Of a stretch of 64,000 bases of DNA, positions 16,558 to 24,398 are shown piece after piece. The stretch comes from CAYMRL01 sp964473205 (GTDB lineage: Bacteria; Deinococcota; Deinococci; Deinococcales; Trueperaceae). Numbering within the stretch: the stretch's first letter is position 1; the number at the start of each line of letters is the position of its first letter. The position numbers and the translations under genes are program-made. A model generated the notes under the pieces. The model made no database searches. It had not been told where the DNA came from and worked only from the letters and a program-made list of their open reading frames with translations. The stretch spans positions 10,991-74,990 of the forward strand of contig CAYYOK010000005.1 of the NCBI GenBank assembly GCA_964473205.1, read 5' to 3'.

Positions 16558-17814
16558 ATGCTCAGAAGACTCGCTTACGTCGCCGCGATGGCGTTGCTCG
16601 CCAGCTTCGCGCTCGCTCAGACCACCGTCGAGTTCGCCACCTGGGGCGGCACCGAGGACCTCGACATCTACGAGGAGCTGATCGCCGAGTTCGAGGCCGC
16701 GAACCCCGACGTCAACGTCGAGCTCATTCACATCCCCTCGGCCGGCGACTACGAGCAGAACCTCGCCACGCTGATCGCAGCGGGCGCCGCGCCGGACGTC
16801 TTCTTCATCAACAACATCTCGCTGCCCGGCTTCGCCGCCCAGGGCGCCTTCATGCCGCTCGAGCGCTTCGCCACCGAGGAGTTCCTCGAGGACTTCTTCC
16901 CCGGCCACCTCGACGCGTTCCGTCACAACGGCGCGCTGATGGCCCTGCCGCGCGACATCTCGAACATGGTGCTGTTCTACAACCAGGACCTGTTCGCCGC
17001 CGCCGGCGTGCCGGAGCCGACCGAGGGCTGGACGCGCGACGACTTCCTCGCCGCCGCCCAGGCGCTGACGCAAGACACCGACGGGGACGGCGCGCTCGAC
17101 CAGTTCGGCTTCGGCTACTCGACCTTCTACCTGTTCTGGCAGCCCTGGGTCTGGTCCAACGGCGGCCGCTTCTTCAGCGACGACTTCAGCCAGTTCACGC
17201 TCAACCAGGGCGCCGCGCTCGAGGGCCTCGAGTTCTACGTCGGCCTGCGCTGCGGGGTCAACGTCGCCCCGACCGGCGCTCAGGCGGCCGAGCGCAGCGC
17301 CGCCAGCATGTTCGCCGACGGCGACGCCGCGATGATCGTCGACGGCCGCTGGCGCGTCGCGCCGCTGCTCGCCAGCCCCGCGGTCGACTTCGCCTGGGAC
17401 GTCGCGCACTTCCCCGCCGGCCCGGCCGGCTCGGTCATCGACGTCGACGGCTCCGGCTGGGGCATCTCCAGCACCAGCCGCGCCTCCGAAGCCGCCTGGC
17501 GCTTCATCGAGCACGTCTCCTCGCCCGAAGCCCTCGCCAAGTGGACCGAGGCGGGCATCATCATCCCTTCGCGCCGCAGCGTCGGCCTCGGCGACTCGTT
17601 CATCACGCCCGACGTCTACCCGGCCAGCGACGAGGTCTTCATCACCGCCAACGAGACGGGCATCCCGACCGAGACCTTCGAAGGCTTCGGCGAGTTCCTC
17701 ACCCTCCTCAACGAGGGCCTGAGCCAGGTCTGGCTGTGCCAGACCAGCGTCGCCGACGGCCTCGGCTCCGTGGCGAGGGACATCGAGGACCTGCTGTCGG
17801 ACTACAGCCGCTGA
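16558..17814 (+). CDS. CUT1 sugar ABC transporter, solute-binding protein (family 1)
   Basis: A 418-residue secreted sugar-binding protein. The signal peptide MLRRLAYVAAMALLASFALA is followed by Q at the cleavage site. The mature protein begins TTVEFATWGGTEDLDIYEEL, typical of family 1. The frame is open 33 codons further upstream, but AAAGGCGG ahead of the ATG at 16558 and the signal peptide fix the start. Two cysteines (in GLRCGVN and WLCQTS) could form a disulfide. It heads an SBP-permease-permease operon without an ATPase gene, divergent from an exported GH3 enzyme. Confidence 0.93.
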   Translation: MLRRLAYVAAMALLASFALAQTTVEFATWGGTEDLDIYEELIAEFEAANPDVNVELIHIPSAGDYEQNLATLIAAGAAPDVFFINNISLPGFAAQGAFMPLERFATEEFLEDFFPGHLDAFRHNGALMALPRDISNMVLFYNQDLFAAAGVPEPTEGWTRDDFLAAAQALTQDTDGDGALDQFGFGYSTFYLFWQPWVWSNGGRFFSDDFSQFTLNQGAALEGLEFYVGLRCGVNVAPTGAQAAERSAASMFADGDAAMIVDGRWRVAPLLASPAVDFAWDVAHFPAGPAGSVIDVDGSGWGISSTSRASEAAWRFIEHVSSPEALAKWTEAGIIIPSRRSVGLGDSFITPDVYPASDEVFITANETGIPTETFEGFGEFLTLLNEGLSQVWLCQTSVADGLGSVARDIEDLLSDYSR

Positions 17815-17828
17815 CCGCGTAAGGACAG

Positions 17829-18971
17829 GTGGCAGTGACGACCCGCAACAGGGTTGCAGGGGGAGGCCGCGCGGCCTCCCCCGCCTTTCACCGGCGCGGC
17901 GACGCGTTGTGGGCACTGCTGTTCCTGCTGCCCAGCCTGCTGGGCATCCTGATCTTCGTGGTGGGGCCGATCCTGATGTCGGTCGTCATCTCGCTGACCG
18001 ACTGGCGCCTGGCCTCTCGCCTGAGCGTCGAGTCATTGCGCGACAACTGGGTCGGCCTGCAGAACTACGTCAGCCTGTTCAGCTGGCGCGAGGCCGTCTG
18101 GTCGCCGCTGCGCAACCTCGCGTGGCGGCTTCCGATCCTGCTCGTGCTGGTCGGCGGCCTAGCCTTCGCCTTGCGCCGGCGCGCGATCAGCGTGCCGTGG
18201 GGCGTCGGCCTCATCCTCCTCGGCCTGGTGCTGTTCGGGTACTTCGGCGGCTTGGCCGTCGACTGGAACGACAGGCGCTTCTGGCAGAGCATGTGGAACA
18301 CGCTCTACTTCGTGGGCTTGAGCGTCCCGCTCACCGTCGCGATCTCGATGCTCCTCGCCTCGGCTCTGAACCGCCCGCTGCGGGGCATCGCCTTCTACCG
18401 GGCTGCCTACTTCATGCCCGTCATCTCGGGCGCGGTCGTCGTGGCGCTGGTGTGGCGCTGGATGTTCAACCCCACCATCGGCCCGATCAACCAGCTGCTG
18501 AGCTTCATCGGCGTCGCCGGCCCCGGCTGGCTGACGAGCCGCGAGTGGGCGATGCCGGCCCTGATCATCACCGACGTGTGGAGCAACATCGGCTTCTACA
18601 TGGTGATCTTCCTCGCGGGCCTGCAGGGGATCCCGCATCACCTCTACGAGGCGGCGGATCTCGACGGCGCCGGCAGGTGGCAGAAGTTCTGGAGCGTCAC
18701 CGTGCCGATGCTCAGCGCCACGACCTTCCTCAACGTCATCCTCGCGCTGATCTCGGCGTTCCAGGTGTTCACGCTGCCGTTCATCATGACCGAGGGCGGC
18801 CCGGCGGGCGCGACCCGCGTACTCGTCTACTACATGTACGAGCGCGCCTTCGACACGCCGTTCCGCATCGGCTACGGCTCGGCGATCGCGTGGGTGGTGT
18901 TCGCGATCATCTTCATCATCACGGCCGTGCAGTGGTGGGTCAGGCGTAAGTGGGTCGTCCATGAGGAGTAA
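17829..18971 (+). CDS. CUT1 sugar ABC transporter permease (MalF-like, with extra hydrophobic segments)
   Basis: A 380-residue MalF-type permease, longer than the usual 290-310. The first helix is LWALLFLLPSLLGILIF. Two additional hydrophobic stretches at about residues 98-140 (LPILLVLVGGLAFALRRR and VGLILLGLVLFGYFGGL) are inserted before the conserved core, as seen in some MalF proteins. The EAA loop is EAADLDGAGRWQKFWSVTVP. The GTG start has AAGGACA upstream. It lies 14 bases after the binding-protein gene and overlaps the next permease gene by 11 bases. Confidence 0.92.
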   Translation: MAVTTRNRVAGGGRAASPAFHRRGDALWALLFLLPSLLGILIFVVGPILMSVVISLTDWRLASRLSVESLRDNWVGLQNYVSLFSWREAVWSPLRNLAWRLPILLVLVGGLAFALRRRAISVPWGVGLILLGLVLFGYFGGLAVDWNDRRFWQSMWNTLYFVGLSVPLTVAISMLLASALNRPLRGIAFYRAAYFMPVISGAVVVALVWRWMFNPTIGPINQLLSFIGVAGPGWLTSREWAMPALIITDVWSNIGFYMVIFLAGLQGIPHHLYEAADLDGAGRWQKFWSVTVPMLSATTFLNVILALISAFQVFTLPFIMTEGGPAGATRVLVYYMYERAFDTPFRIGYGSAIAWVVFAIIFIITAVQWWVRRKWVVHEE

Positions 18972-19782
18972 CCCGCGCGCCACGGTGCTGTCTCATCTCC
19001 TGCTGGGCGTCGGCGCGGTGATGATGCTCGTGCCGCTCATCTGGACGATCTCGACGTCCCTGAAGGTGCCCGGCTCGGAGTTCAGCATCCCCGTGCGCTG
19101 GATACCGGATGCCTGGCACTTCCAGAACTACCTGGAGGTCGCGCGGCGCGTGCCGCTGCCGCGCTGGTTCCTCAACTCGCTGGTGGTGGCGCTGGCGGCG
19201 ACGGTCGGCCAGATGCTGACCGGCTCGATGGCCGGCTACGCCTTCGCCAGGCTGCGCTTCCGCGGCCGCGACACGACCTTCCTGCTCTACCTCGCCACCA
19301 TGATGATCCCGCCGCAGGTGACGATCATCCCGCTGTTCATCATCGTGCGGTCCTTCGGCTGGTACGACTCCTACCCAGGCCTGATCGTTCCCGGCCTGTT
19401 CGGCGCGTTCAGCGTGTTCATCATGCGGCAGTTCTTCCTGACCATCCCCGACGAGCTGGAGGACGCCGCGAGGATCGACGGCGCCAACCACTGGCAGATC
19501 TACTGGCGGGTGATGCTGCCGCTCTCGGGCCCGGCGCTGGCGACGCTCGGCACCTTCACGTTCATGTCGTTCTGGAACTCCTTCCTCTACCCGCTGGTCA
19601 TCACCCGCAGCCAGGACATGCGCACGCTGCCGGTGGGCCTCAGCGTCTTCCGCAACACCTTCGTGACGGAGTGGACCCTGCTCACCGCCGGCCTGGTGAT
19701 GAGCCTGATCCCCGTGATCATCGCGTTCCTGCTGGGGCAGAGGTACTTCGTGCGCGGGATCACCATGACGGGGATCAAGTGA
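18961..19782 (+). CDS. CUT1 sugar ABC transporter permease (MalG-like)
   Basis: A 273-residue MalG-type permease with a first helix at about residues 9-29. The ATPase-docking loop is LEDAARIDGANHWQIYWRVM. The C-terminus ends QRYFVRGITMTGIK, a classic MalG tail. It starts within the last codons of the preceding permease gene, which shows translational coupling, and is the last gene of the three-gene importer operon. The next gene converges on it after 46 bases with no obvious terminator. Confidence 0.93.
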   Translation: MRSNPRATVLSHLLLGVGAVMMLVPLIWTISTSLKVPGSEFSIPVRWIPDAWHFQNYLEVARRVPLPRWFLNSLVVALAATVGQMLTGSMAGYAFARLRFRGRDTTFLLYLATMMIPPQVTIIPLFIIVRSFGWYDSYPGLIVPGLFGAFSVFIMRQFFLTIPDELEDAARIDGANHWQIYWRVMLPLSGPALATLGTFTFMSFWNSFLYPLVITRSQDMRTLPVGLSVFRNTFVTEWTLLTAGLVMSLIPVIIAFLLGQRYFVRGITMTGIK

Positions 19783-19828
19783 GCGCCAGAACCACCTAGC
19801 TCGGCTTGGGCGCCGACTGCGGCCCGAC

Positions 19829-20485
19829 CTACGCGGGCGCGCGGACGAGCAGCAGGTAGCGCCACACCATCCCGCCTCCGGTCGACCGCGCTTCGAGCCC
19901 GCCGCGCTCGGCGGCCGCCGCGATGGCGTCCTGCGGCCAGGCGAAGGCGCGGTAGCTGCGGCCGAGCAGCCGGAACAGCGCCCGTTGCACCGCCGCCACC
20001 CCGCGCGTGACGCCGTTGGACCGCGGGAAGCTGAGCACGAGGGCGCGCCTCGTCAGCCTCGCGGCGGCGGCCGCTAGCTCCAGGCCTTCGGCGGAGCAGC
20101 AGACCACCCTGTTGAGGACGACGACATCGGCAGGTTCCACCGCGTGTGGAGCGGCCAGCAGGTCGTGGACCCGGAAGAGCGTGCGGTCGGCCACGCCCGC
20201 CTCCCGTGCCAGCCGGGCTGCGAACGGTGCGTAGGCGCCTACCAGCTCCACGACCTCGCCGCTCGCCGCCCCGCTCCGCAGCAGCTCGGTCTGGATGGCC
20301 CCGACGCCACCGCCGACCTCGAGCACGCGCGCGCCATCCAGCGAGGGTAGAGCCGACAGCAGCGCAACCACCATCTGCCGCTCCAGGCCGCCGAGCCCGC
20401 GCTGGAGGTAGTCGTGCATGTCGCGGCGAGCCGCCGCCGCTCCGAACACCTCCTCGCAGGGCCCCGCGCGACAACAGGAACTCAT
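19829..20485 (-). CDS. class I SAM-dependent methyltransferase
   Basis: A 218-residue protein with the SAM-binding motif I VLEVGGGVGAIQTELL at about residue 53 and an acidic motif II region (GEVVELVGAYAPFAARLA). The segment ADVVVLNRVVCC fits motif IV. It is the size of small-molecule methyltransferases of the Methyltransf_25/12 type. Several cysteines occur near the N-terminus (MSSCCRAGPCEE), which is unusual. It is isolated between a sugar importer (convergent) and a carbohydrate-binding protein gene (divergent), so nothing in the neighbourhood names its substrate. Confidence 0.75.
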   Translation of the reverse strand: MSSCCRAGPCEEVFGAAAARRDMHDYLQRGLGGLERQMVVALLSALPSLDGARVLEVGGGVGAIQTELLRSGAASGEVVELVGAYAPFAARLAREAGVADRTLFRVHDLLAAPHAVEPADVVVLNRVVCCSAEGLELAAAAARLTRRALVLSFPRSNGVTRGVAAVQRALFRLLGRSYRAFAWPQDAIAAAAERGGLEARSTGGGMVWRYLLLVRAPA

Positions 20486-20575
20486 GCGCTCATCCTAAGA
20501 GTGCTGGCCGTGGCGGGGCTCGGCACGCCGCCTTCACCGTCCGCGCGATCCGCTCCTTCAGCTCGCTCTCATCTG

Positions 20576-21637
20576 TTGCTCCGGCCGCAACGTTTAGGGT
20601 GGGGCATAGTCAACTTTGCTAGGTTCACGCTGATCGTGGCGCTGCTCGGCTCGTCGCAGGCGGCAGCAGCTACCCGCATAGACCTCGGGCCGGTTCCCTC
20701 GGTCATGGGAGAGGGCGCGCGAGCCGACGGTGGCGTCGTGACGATCTCGCAGGGAGGCACGTTCGAGCTGCGCGGCGAGCTGGTCGGCACGGTCGTCGTC
20801 ACGGCGCCGGGTGAGCTCGTGACGCTGGTTCTGGACGGCGTCAGCATCCACAACCCCGATGGCCCGGCCATTCTGGTGATGGCAGCCGCCGGCCTGACGG
20901 TGGAGCTGGCGGCCGGCTCCTATAACCGGATCTCCGACGGCGGCGCCAGCGAGTACGACGCCGCCCTCTACTCGGACGCTCCCCTGACCATCGACGGCGA
21001 GGGCGAGCTCGAGGTGCGCTCGGTCTATGAAGGCATCTCCAGCACGAGCCACATCACCTTCCTCGGCGGCGTCACGGACGTGCTCGCCTACGAGGACGGC
21101 CTCAACGCCAACCAGGACGGCGTCAGCCTCATCAGCGTCCACGGCGGCTTCGTTCGCGCTCATGGGCTTACCGGGGACGGCATCGACTCCAACGGGACCA
21201 TCCACATCACGGGAGGGACCGTGGTCGCGCTGACGTCTCTCGGCACCCTGGACACCGGCCTCGATGCCGACCTGGGCATCTACATCGAGGGCGGCGTGGT
21301 GGCGGCGACCGGGGCGAGCATCCTCCTTCCGCTGAGGACGCCTGGTCAGCAACGCGCCCTGATCCTGGACTTCACGACGATCCAGGATGCCGCGAGCCTG
21401 GTCGCGATCACCGATCTCGAGGGTGCGCTGCTGCTGGCGTTCGCGCCGCCCGACCGTTACACGCGCGTGATCCTCAGCTCGCCCGACATCGTCGCGGGCG
21501 TGCGCTACCGGGTCTACTACCAGGGCGAGGGCAGCGGAGAGGGTCTGGGCGGCTTCTACTCCGAGGTCGAGGCTCTCGGCCACTCGGCCGGCGAGGCCAG
21601 GGCCGGACAGATCTTCAGGGTTCGGTCGGCGCGCTAG
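20576..21637 (+). CDS. exported carbohydrate-binding domain protein (DUF4353/Cthe_2159-like beta-helix)
   Basis: A protein of about 353 residues with beta-helix repeats resembling the Cthe_2159 polysaccharide-binding family: TLVLDGVSIHNPDGPAILV, DAPLTIDGEGELEVRS, YEGISSTSHITFLGG, EDGLNANQDG and GDGIDSNGTIHITGG. Repeated Asp-rich turns suggest calcium sites. The start is uncertain: no ATG is well placed. I chose a TTG giving a basic n-region (LRPQR), a hydrophobic core and AAA-T cleavage; GTG at 20636 is the alternative but would truncate the signal peptide. It converges on the AlkD-like gene with the two stop codons overlapping (CTAG). It may bind acidic polysaccharide at the cell surface. 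Confidence 0.75.
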   Translation: MLRPQRLGWGIVNFARFTLIVALLGSSQAAAATRIDLGPVPSVMGEGARADGGVVTISQGGTFELRGELVGTVVVTAPGELVTLVLDGVSIHNPDGPAILVMAAAGLTVELAAGSYNRISDGGASEYDAALYSDAPLTIDGEGELEVRSVYEGISSTSHITFLGGVTDVLAYEDGLNANQDGVSLISVHGGFVRAHGLTGDGIDSNGTIHITGGTVVALTSLGTLDTGLDADLGIYIEGGVVAATGASILLPLRTPGQQRALILDFTTIQDAASLVAITDLEGALLLAFAPPDRYTRVILSSPDIVAGVRYRVYYQGEGSGEGLGGFYSEVEALGHSAGEARAGQIFRVRSAR

Positions 21638-22476
21638 CCAGCCTTGCCGAGCAGGCGGAGCCGCTGCCGTTCCGTCAGGTACTTGCTCGCCTCCCTCAAG
21701 GTCAGCCGCGCTGCGCGCTCGCGCCGCGGCTCCAGCCACGCGAACACCTCGTCGGGCAGCTTCTTGCTGCGCTCCCTCAGCACCCAGCCGATGGCCTTGC
21801 GCACGAAGAACTCGCGGTCCTCCAGCAGCCGGTCGGCCACCGCCGCGAACCGCTCGTAGACCGGCTCGCCGCGGCGCATCGGGAGCAGGTAGGTCAGGAC
21901 TGCCGCGCGTCGCAGCCAGAAGTCGGGGTCCTCGCCCCAGCGCTGCACGGCGGCCTCGACCTCGGGATGGCTGGCGAGCAGCGGCCCCACGACGCACGGC
22001 GCGAGGCCGTCGACCAGCGCCCAGGTCCGCGACTCGCGCAGCAGGCGCTCAAGCAGCGGCAGGTCGGCCGGCGAGAGCACGTCGACGCGCTCGCTCAGGA
22101 CGTCCACCGCCGCCATCCTCAGCTCGTGAACGCCCCGCTCCCACAACGCCTCCGCCAGGTCCACCGTCGCGCCGTGCTCGTAGGGCACGCGCTCCCTGAG
22201 CAGGCGGCGCGTGACCCTGTCGATGCCTGGGACGCTCACGCCTAGGTGGACCAGCTCGCTCTTGAGGTAACGCTGCTCGTGCGCCGCTCGCTCGGGCGTG
22301 GCGAGGGCGCGGAGCTCGGCCTCCAGCTCGAGGACCGAAGCCGAGGTCTTCTCGTCGGATACGCGGCGGGCGGGATCTGGGGTTGGTGCCAAGGTGACCA
22401 GATTCTTTGGCTTGGACGATCTGGGCGCAAGGCTTCGGCGTGCCGATGCCCCGCTCGACGTAGCATCCGCAGACAT
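21634..22476 (-). CDS. DNA alkylation repair protein (AlkD-like HEAT-repeat fold)
   Basis: A protein of up to 280 residues whose last 235 match the AlkD family of HEAT-like DNA glycosylases that excise alkylated bases. Markers are EQRYLKSELVHLGVSVPGI, DFWLRRAAVLTYLLP and EFFVRKAIGWVLRERSKK, the last two holding the Trp/Arg residues typical of the DNA-binding groove. The first 45 residues are low-complexity and may be untranslated. The ATG used here overlaps, in antiparallel fashion, the ATG of the acetyltransferase gene, so a downstream start (TTG within the LVTLAP stretch) is quite possible. The gene is monocistronic. Confidence 0.8.
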   Translation of the reverse strand: MSADATSSGASARRSLAPRSSKPKNLVTLAPTPDPARRVSDEKTSASVLELEAELRALATPERAAHEQRYLKSELVHLGVSVPGIDRVTRRLLRERVPYEHGATVDLAEALWERGVHELRMAAVDVLSERVDVLSPADLPLLERLLRESRTWALVDGLAPCVVGPLLASHPEVEAAVQRWGEDPDFWLRRAAVLTYLLPMRRGEPVYERFAAVADRLLEDREFFVRKAIGWVLRERSKKLPDEVFAWLEPRRERAARLTLREASKYLTERQRLRLLGKAG

Positions 22477-22915
22477 GGAGAACCCGCCACCCAACCAGGG
22501 CTACCGCATCGTCGCCGGCTCGGAAGCGATGGACATCGACGCCGTCCATGCGTTCCTGACGCGGTGCTATTGGGCCGAAGGCATCCCGAAGGACGTGGTG
22601 GCGAGATCGATACAGGGCTCGCTGTGCTTCGGGCTCTTCCACGGCTCCGACCAGGTCGGCTTCGCCAGGGTCGTCACCGACCGCGCGACGTTCGCCTACC
22701 TCGGCGACGTGTACGTTCTCGAGACGCATCGCGGCCGCGGACTGAGCAAGCGCCTGATGGAGGTCGTGATGGCTCACCCGGACCTGCAGGGTGTGCGGCG
22801 CTTCCAGCTCGTCACCCGCGACGCGCACGACCTCTACCGTCAGTTCGGCTTCGCGGTCACGACCAGGCCGGAGGCGCACATGGAGATCGTTCGGCCGGGG
22901 CTGTACCGGAGCTGA
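22475..22915 (+). CDS. GNAT family N-acetyltransferase
   Basis: A 146-residue acetyltransferase. The acetyl-CoA-binding motif A is YVLETHRGRGLSKRLMEVVM at about residue 86 (R-x-x-G-x-G/S form), and the C-terminal DLYRQFGF is the usual motif B. It belongs to the compact arylamine/small-molecule GNAT group with an N-terminal FLTRCYWAEGIP typical of putative N-acetyltransferases in this clade. The start is the ATG facing the AlkD-like gene. The substrate is unknown. Confidence 0.88.
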   Translation: MENPPPNQGYRIVAGSEAMDIDAVHAFLTRCYWAEGIPKDVVARSIQGSLCFGLFHGSDQVGFARVVTDRATFAYLGDVYVLETHRGRGLSKRLMEVVMAHPDLQGVRRFQLVTRDAHDLYRQFGFAVTTRPEAHMEIVRPGLYRS

Positions 22916-23003
22916 GCGGTTCGGAGCGATCTCGGAGTCGGAAGACGGCTCGCCTACGGATGGACGTCGGGGTCGGCGTCCACCGCCTGGCGATCAGGCG
23001 TCC

Positions 23004-24044
23004 TCAACCTTCTAGCCCCACAGCGCTCTCTCTGACGATGAGCTCCGAGGAGAGAACGTGGTTAGTGAGCGTCGCGCTCCCAGAGCCGGGATCCGTCAGG
23101 AGCTCCAGCAGGGTGGAGAGGGCCAGCTCGGCCATCTTGCCGTGCGGTGCGCGCACCGCTGTGATGCCGGGCCTGTGGAAGGAGGTCCAGGCGGGATCGT
23201 CGAACGTGATGACGGACATCTGCTCGGGGATCCCTACCTTGCGGTCCTTGAGAGCTTGCAGGGCGGCGCCGGCCATCAGCTCGTTGCACAGCAGCAAGGC
23301 GGTGGGAGGCTCGCTCAGGTCGAGCAGCGCCAGGGTGGCATCGAAGGCTGGCTCGAAACGGAAGTTGCCTACGCCGATCAGGTCGTCGTCGATCTCGACG
23401 CCGGCGCCGGTGAGCGCGTCCTTGTAGCCTTCGAGGCGGAGGTGACCGGCCGTGAGGGCCAGGTTGCCCGCCACGATCCCGATGCGGCTATGACCCAACC
23501 GCAGGAGGTACTCGGTGGCGTGGCGCGCGGTGTTGCGGTCGTCCAGGTTGACGCGGGGCACGGCCAGCGAAGACCCGTAGGTGTCGATCAGCACCACCGG
23601 CATACCCGACTCGACGAGCCGCTCCACCAAGTCCATGTTCTGCTCGTCAGGCGCGACGATGATGCCGTCGACGTTGCGCTCCTGCAGGCTCTTCAGGTAC
23701 GCCCGCTCGGTCGCGGGATCGTCGTAGGTCGCGCCGAGGATGACCTGGTAGCCGCGGCTCGAGGCCGACGCCTCGATGCTGCGTATGAACGTGGTCCAAG
23801 CGTAGCTCTGGATGTTCGACGCGACGAGCCCGATGGCCTTGCTGCGACCCAGGCGCAGCGAGCGGGCCAGAGCGTTGGGACGGTAGTTGAGAGCGTCCGC
23901 GGCGTGCGCTACCCGTTGTCTAGTTGCCTCGCTGTACGAGCCGTAGCTTCCCAGCACCCTGCTCGCCATGCCCACCGAGACTCCCGCCATCTTGGCGACG
24001 TCCTTCAGGGTCACACGTTTGCCGATCCGGATGGGTGATGCCAT
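23004..24044 (-). CDS. LacI family transcriptional regulator (orphan)
   Basis: A 346-residue repressor with a LacI HTH (VTLKDVAKMAGVSVGMASRV, about residues 11-30), the hinge ARSLRLGRSK and a complete effector-binding domain ending LIVRESAVGLEG. The frame is open 271 codons upstream, but only the downstream ATG gives a normal N-terminus. Unlike most LacI genes in this window it is not joined to a transporter. It faces the large exported DUF6351-type gene across 354 bases and may control it. Confidence 0.9.
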   Translation of the reverse strand: MASPIRIGKRVTLKDVAKMAGVSVGMASRVLGSYGSYSEATRQRVAHAADALNYRPNALARSLRLGRSKAIGLVASNIQSYAWTTFIRSIEASASSRGYQVILGATYDDPATERAYLKSLQERNVDGIIVAPDEQNMDLVERLVESGMPVVLIDTYGSSLAVPRVNLDDRNTARHATEYLLRLGHSRIGIVAGNLALTAGHLRLEGYKDALTGAGVEIDDDLIGVGNFRFEPAFDATLALLDLSEPPTALLLCNELMAGAALQALKDRKVGIPEQMSVITFDDPAWTSFHRPGITAVRAPHGKMAELALSTLLELLTDPGSGSATLTNHVLSSELIVRESAVGLEG

Positions 24045-24282
24045 CCTGAGCCCCCAATGATCTTGCTGCGCCATCCGACTCGCGGACGATCGGTTGTGGT
24101 GTGGAGAGTAGACCATACATGAGGACCCGAGCGGACGGTGTCCGGACCGCCGTGGTGAAAAAGTCGGTGCGCCGCAGCGCCTGACGTGTAACGATGTACC
24201 GCGAGGCGCCAAGGGCGGCGTCCCACGCCTCATACGCGAGTCCCGGCAACCTACCGCACGAGCCGCCAGGGCGCGCACGCAT
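24045..24282 (+). other. gene-free, structured region; possible leader or small RNA
   Basis: The 354 bases between the LacI gene and the DUF6351-type gene hold no credible ORF before 24399. On the plus strand the sequence ahead of the intrinsic terminator can form hairpins, for example GAGGCG with CGCCTC around 24211-24233, and includes CCCGGCAACC. Either a small RNA ends at the terminator or this is an attenuated leader of the downstream gene. I found no match to a known riboswitch core. Confidence 0.3.
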
Positions 24283-24320
24283 GGCACGGCCGAGTCCCCC
24301 CGCTCGGCCGTGCCCTTTTT
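24283..24320 (+). terminator. perfect intrinsic terminator
   Basis: GGCACGGCCGAG pairs perfectly with CTCGGCCGTGCC (12 bp, 8-base loop) and is followed by CTTTTT. It is the strongest rho-independent terminator in the window. No plus-strand gene ends just upstream, and it lies 78 bases before the next start codon. Confidence 0.85.
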
Positions 24321-24398
24321 GCAGGCGGCGCTTCCGGCTCGGTCGGCGAGGGGCGTTACCATCGGGGTCAGACAACGCAGCACGCTTAGGGAGGACCG

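Noticed and set aside
16507..17916. 469-codon minus-strand open frame opposite the sugar-binding protein
   Set aside because: Same antisense effect; no domain or start signal.
22298..22474. Longer N-terminus (59 codons) for the acetyltransferase at 22475
   Set aside because: The extension is opposite the AlkD-like coding sequence and adds low-complexity residues before a normal GNAT start.
24200..24282. Possible S-box-like (SAM) riboswitch because of CCCGGCAACC ahead of a terminator
   Set aside because: The remaining S-box core (AGAGGTGGAGGGA and the pseudoknot) is absent, and the downstream gene has no link to methionine or SAM.
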